Assembly (NCBI RefSeq): GCF_000239775.1
Contig: NZ_CAFI01000273.1
Coordinates: 1 to 51,143, forward strand
DNA length: 51,143 nt
Reading direction: 5' to 3'
From: Bradyrhizobium sp. ORS 375
GTDB lineage: Bacteria; Pseudomonadota; Alphaproteobacteria; Rhizobiales; Xanthobacteraceae
Shown here: positions 42,336 to 50,967 of the stretch, piece after piece
How the letters are laid out: each line of letters opens with the position of its first letter
Position numbering within the stretch: the stretch's first letter is position 1
Notes under the pieces: generated by a model
Told to the model about the DNA's origin: nothing
Databases searched by the model: none
What the model saw: only the letters and a program-made list of their open reading frames with translations
Program-made: the position numbers and the translations under genes

Positions 42336-43198
42336 TGGTGGATGCCGAACGGCCTCCGGGCCACCGCAGCGCTGATCAGCGCGGGGCTGTCTTTGCGAGC
42401 TTGCCGTCCATCTACACATTTCAAATAGCAGGACACGCCTCATCATCCTCGCGGCGCGATGCACCCGAGCGATGACCGACGTTCGTCCCCCGCAAGATCG
42501 AGGGCGCAGGGAAGGCTGGGCGTCGGCTGACGCCCATGGCCCCCGTGCGAACAAGAATGCACGGGGCAGGAACCACAGGTGCAGCCGGATGAGCCCAGCC
42601 TTCCCTGCGCGATGGGTTTAACGCTTACTCCGTGCTCTCCCTGGGGACCGGCTGTCTTGCCCCCATCATCAGCGCCGACGCTCTCGCATCGACAGCCGAC
42701 TTGACCTCGGCACCGGGAGGTCAGAACCACACGGCTTGACGTCCGCATCGAGATTGTTCGTCCGCGCGGACAAGCCACGCTGCAACCCGACACGTCCACC
42801 GCCTCCCCGCCTCGCGTCTCGTGACGACCGCGCGTACGCCCCTCTCGTTGAGGCGGGATGCGAGAGCAGTGGCATGAATTCTGGAAAAAAGAAAGATGTT
42901 TCTGAACCCAGACGGGACGGTCGACGCGATGGCATTGAGGCGACGCGCAAAATTGTCGTTTCGGCGCATGTGCTTTGTAGAGTCGTCGTGGCTGAGAGTA
43001 CCGCCCTGACCAACCTGATCGCGCACTGATTTGCCCGACGAGCAGCCGGGCGCGGCAGCAGCCTACTTCATTCGGTCGGCGCGAAATCAGGAATTGCGAT
43101 CGAGCACGCTGAACTTGCCGGAGAGCCCGCGTCACCGATGTTCTCAATGAGCAAGCACGCTCCGACCCCTCAGACCGGCACCAGCGGAACACGCCGCT
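42336..43198. other. long gap without a convincing gene; probable decayed repeat
   Basis: About 860 bp in which no frame on either strand shows a recognisable domain, signal or ribosome site. Long open frames exist on both strands, but they are rich in Arg, Ser and Cys, as expected from non-coding GC-rich DNA. The stretch 42480-42700 resembles, from memory, sequence repeated many times between genes of Bradyrhizobium and Rhodopseudomonas and often misread as short proteins. Treated as non-coding. Confidence 0.5.
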
Positions 43199-44329
43199 TC
43201 ATGGATTCCGATGTTCGAGGAATTCCTTCACCGGCCCGACGAAGGGGTGCATGAACTGGCCGAGCATGCCGCCGGGGATCGGCTTCACCGTGCCGTATTT
43301 GACCGGCCAGCGATCCTTGGGCAGGTGCCAGGTTCGGCCCAGCATATCGAACAGCGGCGTATGCGCCGCGTAGTTCTTGTCGATCGCCTCGGCGTCCGAC
43401 GCGTGGTGCCAGTGATGGAATTGCGGCGTGACGATCACGTAGCGCAGCCAGCCGACATCCATCTTGATGTTGGAATGGATCAGCACCGACTGCACGGAGA
43501 TGAAGATGAGATAGGCAAAGATCGTGTCCTGCGGGAAGCCGAGCAGGACGATCGGCACCAGCACCAAAGCGCGCGTGGCCAATGGCTCGAGGAAATGCAG
43601 GCGCGATCCCGACAGCCAGTCCATGTGTTCCGGCGAATGATGGACCGCATGGATTCGCCACAGCCACGGCACCTCGTGATAGGCGCGGTGGGCGACGTAT
43701 TCGACGGCATCGGCCGCCAGGATGACAAGCAGGAAGCGGACGAACGCCGGCAGGGCCACGACATGCGCCTGCAGGGACGGGCTGATCGCCCAGGCGAAAG
43801 CGTCATGGGCAAAATGGGTCGAGACCACCAGGAAGACGCCGATCAGCAGGTGGTTGACGCCGAAATAAGCGAGATCGAGCCGCCAGCCGGGGCTGAGCGG
43901 CCCCTGCTCCGGCCGTACCCGTGGGAAGACCCACTCCAGCAGCATGAAGGCTGCGCCGGTGAAGAAGAGATCGAGCACCAGCCAGTCGAGGCCGAGATAG
44001 AAGCGCGGCTGGAGAAAATCCGGCGTGGACACGTAGGGCCCGCCCAGCAGCATGGCGAGGAACAGCGCGCTGAGGCCGATCGCAGCGCTCAGCCGCAAGC
44101 CGCCAAGGACGATTCCGATGACGCCGAACCAGGCACCTGCGACCATGGCGATCGCCAGCGTGAGGCGGAGCAGTTCGACGTCGTAATGGACGCGCAGCTC
44201 GGGCGTCGTGAGAAAGGCGGGATAGCGCAGGCACAGCACCGCAGCGACACTGAGCACGCCGATCGCAGCGCAGAGCGAACTGCCGATGCGCCCTTCGCCA
44301 ATCCGCGGCCTCGAACTTGCTTGAGCCAT
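43199..44329 (-). CDS. sterol desaturase/fatty acid hydroxylase family membrane protein
   Basis: The 376-aa membrane-bound di-iron hydroxylase has about six hydrophobic helices. The His boxes are HRAYHE (near 213), HAVHH (near 228) and HHWHH (near 305), the eight-His arrangement of the fatty acid hydroxylase superfamily. It uses oxygen to hydroxylate or desaturate a lipid. Relatives act on sterols, carotenoids or alkylglycerols, so the substrate is open. A 13-nt motif identical to one upstream of the chemoreceptor lies about 47 nt upstream. Confidence 0.88.
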   Translation of the reverse strand: MAQASSRPRIGEGRIGSSLCAAIGVLSVAAVLCLRYPAFLTTPELRVHYDVELLRLTLAIAMVAGAWFGVIGIVLGGLRLSAAIGLSALFLAMLLGGPYVSTPDFLQPRFYLGLDWLVLDLFFTGAAFMLLEWVFPRVRPEQGPLSPGWRLDLAYFGVNHLLIGVFLVVSTHFAHDAFAWAISPSLQAHVVALPAFVRFLLVILAADAVEYVAHRAYHEVPWLWRIHAVHHSPEHMDWLSGSRLHFLEPLATRALVLVPIVLLGFPQDTIFAYLIFISVQSVLIHSNIKMDVGWLRYVIVTPQFHHWHHASDAEAIDKNYAAHTPLFDMLGRTWHLPKDRWPVKYGTVKPIPGGMLGQFMHPFVGPVKEFLEHRNP

Positions 44330-45027
44330 CGACGCTCTCCCCCAAACGCTCTCCAGCGCGGAAGCAGGCGCGCGAGAGTTTTCTCACATCCATCGCTACG
44401 GTAAGTAGATGCCCGACAAGAGTTAAAATTGCCGGAAGCCAAAGTCTGCTTTGGGCCAAAGCGGTCTTCCGACCCCGCGACTGCGTCCTTTCGCTGCTCC
44501 CTGAGAGCGGGCATCGCCAGGGACGACGAGACGATCCGAGCTAGGTCAATGGACGACCTTTGGCGTTCAATGACAAAAGGCCGCGAAGGAAAACGAAAGC
44601 AGGCTGCTTTTCACCTGCCGTGACCACCGTCCGTGGCTCGGATGAGCGAAAGCGATCCCCGGGGTCTCACATGCGGCATTGGTGAACCCGGATGTCGCTA
44701 CGCTCATCCGGGTTACATGATCTGCACCCGTCCTCTCTCGCTCTCGTCGGCCGTATCGCTTCCGAAACCTTCACAATAGAAATTTGCGGGCTTTTGACGC
44801 GAATGAACATGTCCCCTTAACGAAAACGGGAAATACTAGGCAGCTGATTTTTACCTAAATGGCCGCAGGACCGTTTCGAGCTTACGCGAGATCTCGATGG
44901 CCATATCGCGAGCTGGTCACCACCGAATCGAAATCCGAGATGCCATCACAGAAGAGCACGCCGGAGTCTGCACTGACCACGTGAAGACTTTAGTAAGAAA
45001 CGTCGAAGGGAAAGTCGGGGATTACTG
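44330..45027. other. long intergenic region, control DNA and repeat
   Basis: About 700 bp between divergent genes. It is richer in A/T than the average of the window, especially 44760-44870 (runs such as GAAATTTGCGGGC and GATTTTTACCTAAAT). It holds a short palindromic repeat (44685-44714) and, near 44439-44475, a GCTTTGGGCCAAAGC self-complementary segment. No frame looks coding. Promoters for the hydroxylase (minus) and CheZ-like gene (plus) must lie here. Confidence 0.5.
44685..44714. repeat. short palindromic repeat (AACCCGGATG type)
   Basis: AACCCGGATG and CATCCGGGTT form perfect 10-nt arms around TCGCTACGCT. This CCGGATG-AGCGTAGCG-CATCCGG palindrome is a common dispersed intergenic element in several proteobacteria. 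It lies in the 700-bp gap upstream of the CheZ-like gene. Confidence 0.7.
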
Positions 45028-45549
45028 ATGATTGCGCCGGAAGAAGAGAGATTGCTGAAAACCTACCTGGTCGAGATGTTCGGCCAGATCAGCAGCATGC
45101 GGCGCGAGCTCGCCGCTCTTCAAGGCGACGGCAAGGGCAGTTTCGCCTCGATGACCGACACGCTCGACGCGATCGTGGAAAACACGGAAGCAGCCGGGAA
45201 CACGATCCTCGAAAGCATGGAGGCGATCAGCGAGAGCGTCGGGAAGCTGCAGGGCGTCAAGGACCCGAAGACCGTAGCGGTCTGCGAGGAGATCGTCGAC
45301 AGCACCAACAAGGTGTTCGAGGCTTGCGCGTTTCAGGACCTCACGGGGCAGCGGATCACGCGCGTGGTCAAGTCGCTGAAGTTCATGGAGGACCACATCA
45401 ACAAGCTGGTCCGCATCTGGGGCAAAGAGGAGCTGGCGCGGATGGCCGCCGAGCTGACTGCGGCGCCCAGCGAGCCGGACCTGCTGGAGGGCCCGAAACG
45501 GCCGGGCGTGGCGATTTCCCAGGACGATATCGACAAGCTGTTCGGGTGA
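45028..45549 (+). CDS. cheZ: CheZ-like protein phosphatase
   Basis: The 173-aa helical protein has the CheZ catalytic helix: ACAFQDLTGQRITRVVKSL contains the Asp and Gln that dephosphorylate CheY-P in E. coli CheZ. It is shorter than enteric CheZ (214 aa). The extreme C-terminus, SQDDIDKLFG, resembles the CheY-P-binding peptide at the N-terminus of FliM (SQxEIDALL), which would serve to dock CheY-P. It shares the region with a chemoreceptor 10 kb away but no other chemotaxis gene is adjacent. Confidence 0.84.
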   Translation: MIAPEEERLLKTYLVEMFGQISSMRRELAALQGDGKGSFASMTDTLDAIVENTEAAGNTILESMEAISESVGKLQGVKDPKTVAVCEEIVDSTNKVFEACAFQDLTGQRITRVVKSLKFMEDHINKLVRIWGKEELARMAAELTAAPSEPDLLEGPKRPGVAISQDDIDKLFG

Positions 45550-45581
45550 GTTGCCGCGGGGCGCGAGACTCTCCGTCCCCT

Positions 45582-45795
45582 GCGCTGTCAGATACAGTGC
45601 CCTCTCTCCTCGTGGGAGAGGGCATCTCCGAACTATCAACGTCCTCGGTTGGGTGAGGGGTTTGTCTCCGCAAGCGCGGCACGCCGATAGAGACCCCTCA
45701 CCCGACCGAGCTTGAGGATGCGCCGTACCTGCCCTCTCCCACCCTGGCGAAGCTTCGCTTCGCCTTGGGGGAGAGGGCACTGTATCTGACAGCGC
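45582..45795. repeat. large composite inverted repeat
   Basis: The outer arms 45582-45606 and 45771-45795 are perfect 25-nt inverted copies. Inside are further complementary pieces: CCTCTC with GGGAGAGGG on the left, GGGTGAGGGGT facing ACCCCTCACCC, and GGCGAAGC facing GCTTCGCC on the right. The RNA would fold into a long branched hairpin. Elements with CCCTCTCCC and GGGTGAGGGG are dispersed in Bradyrhizobium-like genomes. It fills the gap between converging cheZ and dihydroorotase. Confidence 0.8.
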
Positions 45796-45860
45796 GTCGC
45801 TAACCACGCCAGCTCAATCCGGTGCGAGGATTGAGCGATCTAACTCAGTGCAGCAGCGCC

Positions 45861-47195
45861 TTACGGCCGCAACGTCTCCATGAACCTGACCGGCTCGCCC
45901 GTCGCGGGCGTCAGCAGCTCGCCCTGCCACATCACCCGGCGGCCGCGGACGAAGGTGCCGACCGGCCAGCCGGTCACGCGTACACCGTCGTAAGGCGTCC
46001 AGCCAGCCTTGGAAGCCACCCATTTGTTGGTGATGGTCTCGCTGCGCTTGAGGTCGACGATCGTGAGGTCGGCGTCATAGCCGGCGGCGATGCGGCCCTT
46101 GCGGGCGATGTTGTAGATGCGGGCGGGGCCGGCGCTGGTGAGGTCGACGAACCGTTGCAGCGACAGGCGGCCGGCGTTGACGTGGTCGAGCATGATCGGC
46201 ACCAAGGTCTGCACGCCGGTCATGCCGGACGGCGAGGCCGGATAGGTCTTGGCCTTCTCCTCGGCGGTGTGCGGCGCGTGGTCGGAGCCGAGGATGTCGA
46301 CGATGCCCTGGTGGACGCCCCACCAGATGACGTCGCGATGATCGGCTGAGCGCACCGGCGGGTTCATCTGCGCGTAGGTGCCGAGCCGCTCGTAGCACTC
46401 CGGCGCCGCCAAGGTGAGATGATGCGGCGTGGCCTCAACGGTCGCGACGTCCTTGTGGTCACGCAGATACACGATCTCTTCCTTCGTCGAGATATGCAGC
46501 ACGTGGATGCGCTTGCCGGTCTCGTGCGCGAGGTTGACCAGGCGCTGGGTGGCGCGCAGCGCCGCCTCCTCGTCGCGCCAGACCGGGTGCGAGCGGGGGT
46601 CGTTCTCGACGCGCAGGCCCTTGCGCTCGTTGAGGCGGTATTCGTCCTCGGCGTGGAACGCGGCGCGGCGGCGGATCACCTGGAAGATGCGGCGGAGACT
46701 GTCGTCGTCCTCGACCAGCAGCGAGCCGGTGGATGAGCCGACGAACACCTTGACGCCGGCGCAGCCCTCGGCGCGCTCCAGCACCGGCAACTGCTCGACG
46801 TTCTCGCGGGTGCCGCCGATGAAGAAGGCGAAATCGCAATGCATGCGATGCCGGCCGGCTTCGATCTTGGCGGTGAACGCCTCCTCGGTGACCGTCAGCG
46901 GATTGGTGTTGGGCATCTCGAACACCGCGGTGACGCCGCCCATCACGGCGCCGCGCGAGCCGGTTTCGAGATCCTCCTTGTGGGTGAGGCCGGGCTCGCG
47001 GAAATGCACCTGGGTGTCGATCACGCCGGGCAGCACGTGCAGGCCCTTGCAGTCGACGATCTCGGCGGCCGAGGCCGCGCCGAGATCGCCGATCTCGACG
47101 ATGCGGCCAGCGGTGATGCCGATGTCGCGGACACCTTCGCCGTCCTGATTGACCACGGTGCCGGATTTCAGAATGACGTCGAACCGCTGGCTCAT
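45861..47195 (-). CDS. pyrC: dihydroorotase
   Basis: Amidohydrolase-fold dihydroorotase (444 aa), third step of pyrimidine synthesis, closing carbamoyl aspartate to dihydroorotate. The metal motif DTQVHFREPGLTHKEDLETG is present, then AFHAEDEYR, VLHISTKEE, VEATPHHL and the catalytic Asp in ILGSDHAPHT, typical of the class I type (PyrC/allantoinase-like). A related hydantoinase or allantoinase role is less likely given HFREPG. The start MSQRFDV was chosen, with GAGGGG just before it; GTG 47228 and ATG 47216 are in-frame alternatives. Confidence 0.88.
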   Translation of the reverse strand: MSQRFDVILKSGTVVNQDGEGVRDIGITAGRIVEIGDLGAASAAEIVDCKGLHVLPGVIDTQVHFREPGLTHKEDLETGSRGAVMGGVTAVFEMPNTNPLTVTEEAFTAKIEAGRHRMHCDFAFFIGGTRENVEQLPVLERAEGCAGVKVFVGSSTGSLLVEDDDSLRRIFQVIRRRAAFHAEDEYRLNERKGLRVENDPRSHPVWRDEEAALRATQRLVNLAHETGKRIHVLHISTKEEIVYLRDHKDVATVEATPHHLTLAAPECYERLGTYAQMNPPVRSADHRDVIWWGVHQGIVDILGSDHAPHTAEEKAKTYPASPSGMTGVQTLVPIMLDHVNAGRLSLQRFVDLTSAGPARIYNIARKGRIAAGYDADLTIVDLKRSETITNKWVASKAGWTPYDGVRVTGWPVGTFVRGRRVMWQGELLTPATGEPVRFMETLRP

Positions 47196-47393
47196 GAACC
47201 CCTCATAGGATTTCATTCTCCTGATCACCCCAAGGCAGTTCGATCATGCTGCGCGCCTGCCCATTTGCTGGCCTCTGAGGGCGCGCGCATCTCAATCTTT
47301 AGAATGAAGCCACCGCGCAGGGGTGTTTCAGCCTTGTGGTTTATGCCAGGGCGGCTTACGTTTCAGTGCGGCGTGTCGCAAGAGGTTTTTCGA

Positions 47394-48278
47394 ATGAAAG
47401 CGACGTTTCTCGACGACCGGGGCGTGGTCCAGGTCAGCGGCGACGATGCACGCAAGTTCCTCAACGGTCTGGTTACCACCGACGTCACCAAGCTCGTTCC
47501 GGGCGAGGCCCGGTTCGGCGCGTTGCTGACGCCGCAGGGCAAGATCATCATCGATTTCCTCGTGACGCAGGTACCGGCAACAGAAGGCGGCGAGCGCTTC
47601 CTGCTCGACGTTCCCCGCGCGCTGGCGCAGGCGCTCGCCGACAAGCTCAACGTCTACAAACTCAGGGCCAAGGTCGCGGTCGGCAACCTCTCTGATAGGC
47701 TCGGCGTGATCGCGGTCTGGGATGGCGCGGTCGGCACAATGCCGGAGCAGAGCTTCATCGATCCGCGGCATGAGCGTCTTGGCGCGCGCGTCATTGCGTC
47801 GCAGGATGCGCTCGCCGACATCGCGGCCAGGCTCGGCGCCGAGATCGCCGGCGCGGAGGCTTATGAGGCGCATCGCATCGACTGCAGCGTGCCGCGCGGC
47901 GGGCTCGACTTCATGTATGGCGATGCCTTCCCGCACGAGACCAACATGGACCGGCTGCACGGCGTGGACATCGGCAAGGGCTGCTATGTCGGCCAGGAGG
48001 TCGTGAGCCGCATGCACCATCGCGGCACCACGCGGACGCGCACCGCTCAGGTGCTGCTCGATGGCCTGAGCCCCGAGCCCGGCACGCCGATTCTCGCCGG
48101 CGAGAAGACGGTCGGCACCATGGGCTCGGCCGCGCAGCGGAAGGGCATGGCGCTGCTCCGGATCGACCGCGCCACCGAGGCGATGGAAGCGGGCACGCCG
48201 CTGACGGCAGGCGGCCTCACCCTGCGCGTGGCCGATCCGGACGCGCTGCAGGGCGCGCCGAAGCAGACGGTCGCCTGA
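47394..48278 (+). CDS. ygfZ: YgfZ/GcvT-domain folate-binding protein
   Basis: The 294-aa protein is of the YgfZ family, which uses tetrahydrofolate to help mature or repair certain iron-sulfur proteins. The diagnostic motif KGCYVGQEVVSRMHHRG (about 193-209) includes the key Cys. The N-terminal GcvT-like domain has FLNGLVTTDV and FGALLTPQGKIIIDF. ATG 47394 was chosen; the frame runs far upstream only as an antisense reading of pyrC. Followed after 9 nt by tag. Confidence 0.92.
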   Translation: MKATFLDDRGVVQVSGDDARKFLNGLVTTDVTKLVPGEARFGALLTPQGKIIIDFLVTQVPATEGGERFLLDVPRALAQALADKLNVYKLRAKVAVGNLSDRLGVIAVWDGAVGTMPEQSFIDPRHERLGARVIASQDALADIAARLGAEIAGAEAYEAHRIDCSVPRGGLDFMYGDAFPHETNMDRLHGVDIGKGCYVGQEVVSRMHHRGTTRTRTAQVLLDGLSPEPGTPILAGEKTVGTMGSAAQRKGMALLRIDRATEAMEAGTPLTAGGLTLRVADPDALQGAPKQTVA

Positions 48279-48287
48279 GCCGTCCGC

Positions 48288-48917
48288 ATGGGTCGCTCCT
48301 CTGTCGTCCATCCCGATGGCCTGACGCGCTGCCCCTGGCCGGGCAGCGATCCGCTCTATGTCGCCTATCACGACACCGAATGGGGCGTGCCGGAATATGA
48401 CGATCGCGCATTGTACGAGAAGCTGATCCTCGACGGCTTCCAGGCCGGCCTGTCGTGGATCACGATCCTGCGCAAGCGCGACAATTTCCGCCGCGCCTTC
48501 GATGATTTCCAGCCGGACAAGATCGCGCGCTATAGCGACAAGAAGATCCACGCGCTGATGAACGATGCCGGCATCGTCCGCAACCGCGCCAAGATCGAGG
48601 GCGCTGTTCTCAGCGCGAAATCCTGGCTCGACATCCAGGACAAGGGCCCCGGTTTCTCGAAGCTGTTGTGGGGCTTCATGGACGGCGCGCCGAAGGTCAA
48701 TCAGTTCAAGACGACGGCGAGCGTGCCGGCCTCGACGCCGCTGTCAATCAAGATGTCGAAGGAGCTGGCCTCGCGCGGCTTCAAGTTCGTCGGCCCCACC
48801 ATCGTCTACGCCTTCATGCAGGCGACCGGCATGGTCAACGACCATCTCGTCACCTGCTTCTGCCACGAGACCTGCAGCGGCAAGCGCCGCGCTCCGCGCC
48901 TCAAACCTCCCAAATGA
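48288..48917 (+). CDS. tag: DNA-3-methyladenine glycosylase I
   Basis: Base-excision enzyme removing 3-methyladenine. The 209-aa protein has the Tag fold with RCPWPGSDPLYVAYHDTEWG at the N-terminus (first zinc Cys and His), LILDGFQAGLSW in the substrate pocket, and the late zinc ligands in HLVTCFCHETC. Length is normal. It overlaps the following HD-domain gene by 4 nt (ATGA), so the two are translated together. Confidence 0.94.
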   Translation: MGRSSVVHPDGLTRCPWPGSDPLYVAYHDTEWGVPEYDDRALYEKLILDGFQAGLSWITILRKRDNFRRAFDDFQPDKIARYSDKKIHALMNDAGIVRNRAKIEGAVLSAKSWLDIQDKGPGFSKLLWGFMDGAPKVNQFKTTASVPASTPLSIKMSKELASRGFKFVGPTIVYAFMQATGMVNDHLVTCFCHETCSGKRRAPRLKPPK

Positions 48918-49531
48918 CAACTGAGAAGTCCCCGAGCGGGCAAGATCGTGTCTGGCAGCGCATGCTCTCAGGACGGCGGCTCAACCTCATCGACCCCTCG
49001 CCGCTCGATGTCGAGATCGGCGACATCGCGCACGGGCTGTCGCGCGTGGCGCGCTGGAACGGCCAGACGTCCGGCGCGCACATCTTCTCGGTCGCGCAGC
49101 ACACGCTGCTGGTGGAGACGGTGATGCGCGCGAAGAAGCCCAACATCGATGCCAGGCTGCGGCTCGCGGCGCTGCTGCACGATGCGCCGGAATACGTCAT
49201 CGGCGACATGATCTCGCCGTTCAAGGCGGTGCTCGGCGGCAGCTACAAATCGGTCGAGAAACGGCTGCTCGGCGCCATTCACGTCCGCTTCGGCCTGGCC
49301 GCAGAGCTTGCGCCCGAGATCGAGCGTCAGATCAAGGCGGCCGACCGCGGCTCGGCCTATCTGGAAGCCACCCGGCTCGCCGGCTTCTCGGAGAGCGAGG
49401 CGAAGAAGCTGTTCGGTCGCGACCCCGGCCTCCCCGACGCGACCGTCACCGAATATCTCACGCCGTGGAGCGCAGCCAAGGCGGAGAAGCGGTTCCTGAC
49501 CCGCTTCAACCTGGTGCTGGGGTCATGCTGA
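48914..49531 (+). CDS. HD-domain phosphohydrolase, YfbR-like
   Basis: The 205-aa HD-superfamily protein has metal ligands in HIFSVAQHTLLVE (first His), LAALLHDAPEYVIGD (HD pair) and a late Asp in IKAADRGSAYLEA. The layout matches bacterial YfbR-type 5'-deoxynucleotidases, which dephosphorylate deoxynucleoside monophosphates. The ATG overlaps the tag stop; a DNA repair and nucleotide-pool function pair is a fair reading. The substrate is inferred. Confidence 0.85.
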   Translation: MTTEKSPSGQDRVWQRMLSGRRLNLIDPSPLDVEIGDIAHGLSRVARWNGQTSGAHIFSVAQHTLLVETVMRAKKPNIDARLRLAALLHDAPEYVIGDMISPFKAVLGGSYKSVEKRLLGAIHVRFGLAAELAPEIERQIKAADRGSAYLEATRLAGFSESEAKKLFGRDPGLPDATVTEYLTPWSAAKAEKRFLTRFNLVLGSC

Positions 49532-49532
49532 G

Positions 49533-49772
49533 ATGCCGCTGACGCCGGAGGAACGCCAGAACGAGCGGCTGAAGCTGTTGGCCAACTGGATGAACACGCT
49601 GGCGACCGCGATCGTCACCGCCGGGACATTCGTGCCGCTGGCCCAGTTCGTCTACGGGGTGCTGCCGCCGGGCACCCCGGCCGGCCTGATCTATGGCTCG
49701 GGCGTGGTTTGCATTGCCACCGGAGTCCTCCTACATTTGCTGGGTCAGTGGATCCTGGGAGGTCTTCGATGA
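49533..49772 (+). CDS. small two-helix membrane protein
   Basis: Predicted 79-aa protein with a polar N-terminus (PLTPEERQNERLKLL) and two hydrophobic helices (about 20-43 and 50-74). It starts 1 nt after the HD gene and overlaps the next gene by 4 nt, making an operon tag-HD-small1-small2. No function is recognised. Confidence 0.72.
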   Translation: MPLTPEERQNERLKLLANWMNTLATAIVTAGTFVPLAQFVYGVLPPGTPAGLIYGSGVVCIATGVLLHLLGQWILGGLR

Positions 49773-49993
49773 CCACGCACCAGCTCGTTGCCCTGAGCTT
49801 CCCGCTCCTGACCGCCCTGGCCGTCGCCGTGGTGGCTCTGTTCGTGCGCCGCCCCTGGACCGAAAAGCCGGTCGAGGTCGGCTCGCCGAGCCGCGAGCGC
49901 GTGCTCGAGCACGTCGAGCGCCTCAACGCCGAGATCGAGGTCAAGACCCATCTGGTCCGTCAGGAGCTGCGGCACCTCAAGAACACGCGCTGA
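49769..49993 (+). CDS. small membrane protein with coiled-coil tail
   Basis: The 74-aa protein has one N-terminal helix (about 5-27) followed by a charged, heptad-like segment (SRERVLEHVERLNAEIEVKT). It may pair with the 79-aa membrane protein whose stop overlaps its start (ATGA). Function unknown. Confidence 0.68.
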   Translation: MTTHQLVALSFPLLTALAVAVVALFVRRPWTEKPVEVGSPSRERVLEHVERLNAEIEVKTHLVRQELRHLKNTR

Positions 49994-50113
49994 CGGCTGC
50001 TCGCCCACGCATGCGCCGGAGCGGGACATATGCGCCCGCCCGACAGCTGACATCCAAAACGCGCTTTTGCCCTTGTGTCGCCGTTCGTATAATCGGGCGT
50101 CCAAAGGCTCCTC

Positions 50114-50620
50114 ATGATCCACGTCTGCTCACTCGCCGCTTTGCCCGAGACCGTGCGCCTGACCGGCGCCAGTCACGTGCTGACCATCATGGCCAATGTC
50201 GAGCAGGTGCAGCGGCCCGAGAGCATCCGGCCCGAGAACCACCTGCGGGTCTCGGTCGACGACATCACCGAGCAGCTGCCGGGCTTCATGGCGCCGAGCG
50301 ACGACCATGTCACCCAGGTGCTGGAGTTCGTGCGCGGCTGGGACCGCGCGGCGCCGCTGGTCATCCACTGCTATGCCGGCATCAGCCGCTCCACCGCCAG
50401 CGCCTTCGCGGCGGCTTGCGCGCTCAACCCGCACCGCGACGAGCTCGATATCGCCTGGGCGATCCGCCAGGCCTCGCCGATCGCCTCGCCCAACCGCCTG
50501 ATCGTCAGCCTTGCCGACCGCGCGCTGGGCCGCCAGGGCCGCATGGTGCGCGCGCTGGATGCGATCGGCCCGGGCGCGATGATGGTCGACAGCCAGCCCT
50601 TCCGCATCGACTTGGAATGA
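50114..50620 (+). CDS. dual-specificity/tyrosine phosphatase-like protein
   Basis: The 168-aa soluble protein has the cysteine phosphatase signature IHCYAGISRSTA (HCX5R: Cys nucleophile, Arg) about two thirds along, an upstream general-acid candidate Asp (VSVDDITEQL), and a length typical of compact bacterial dual-specificity phosphatases. Its targets could be phosphotyrosine, phosphoinositides or other phosphoesters. The region just upstream (50000-50113) carries no other gene. Confidence 0.85.
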   Translation: MIHVCSLAALPETVRLTGASHVLTIMANVEQVQRPESIRPENHLRVSVDDITEQLPGFMAPSDDHVTQVLEFVRGWDRAAPLVIHCYAGISRSTASAFAAACALNPHRDELDIAWAIRQASPIASPNRLIVSLADRALGRQGRMVRALDAIGPGAMMVDSQPFRIDLE

Positions 50621-50640
50621 GCCGCAGCCGTCTCAGCCCC

Positions 50641-50759
50641 GTCGTTCCGGGGCGCCGCGCCAGCGGCGAACCCGGAACCTCGAGCTGGTCGCGCTCGATA
50701 GACCGCCCGGACTCAAACCTCTGGGTTCCGGGTTCGCGGGTCGCGCGCCCCGGAACGAC
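50641..50759. repeat. intergenic inverted repeat (GTCGTTCCGGGGCGC type)
   Basis: Perfect 15-nt outer arms (50641-50655 and 50745-50759) and a second inner pair (about 50667-50679 and 50724-50736) form a long hairpin behind the phosphatase gene. It is of the dispersed intergenic type seen in Bradyrhizobium-like genomes. It may also end transcription. Confidence 0.75.
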
Positions 50760-50967
50760 GGTGCATCGAAAGGCGCGCGCCGAGTAGCCGTGTACCAGCG
50801 CAGCTTGAACTTCCCGTCCGCCGTTTGACACTCAAGGAACTGCAGCCATCGTGACGGCACGCGCGTGCCGTCACGTCGATTCGCGGCGCGAGCCGCGGGC
50901 CGGCATGGCCCTGTTCCCTCCCCATGACGCCGGCGGGCGCCATCGATTTCAGGACTGCGACTTCGTG

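Noticed and set aside
42443-43192. 250-codon minus-strand frame in the 42-43 kb gap
   Set aside because: Arg/Ser/Cys-rich, no domain, no start signal; likely non-coding repeat sequence.
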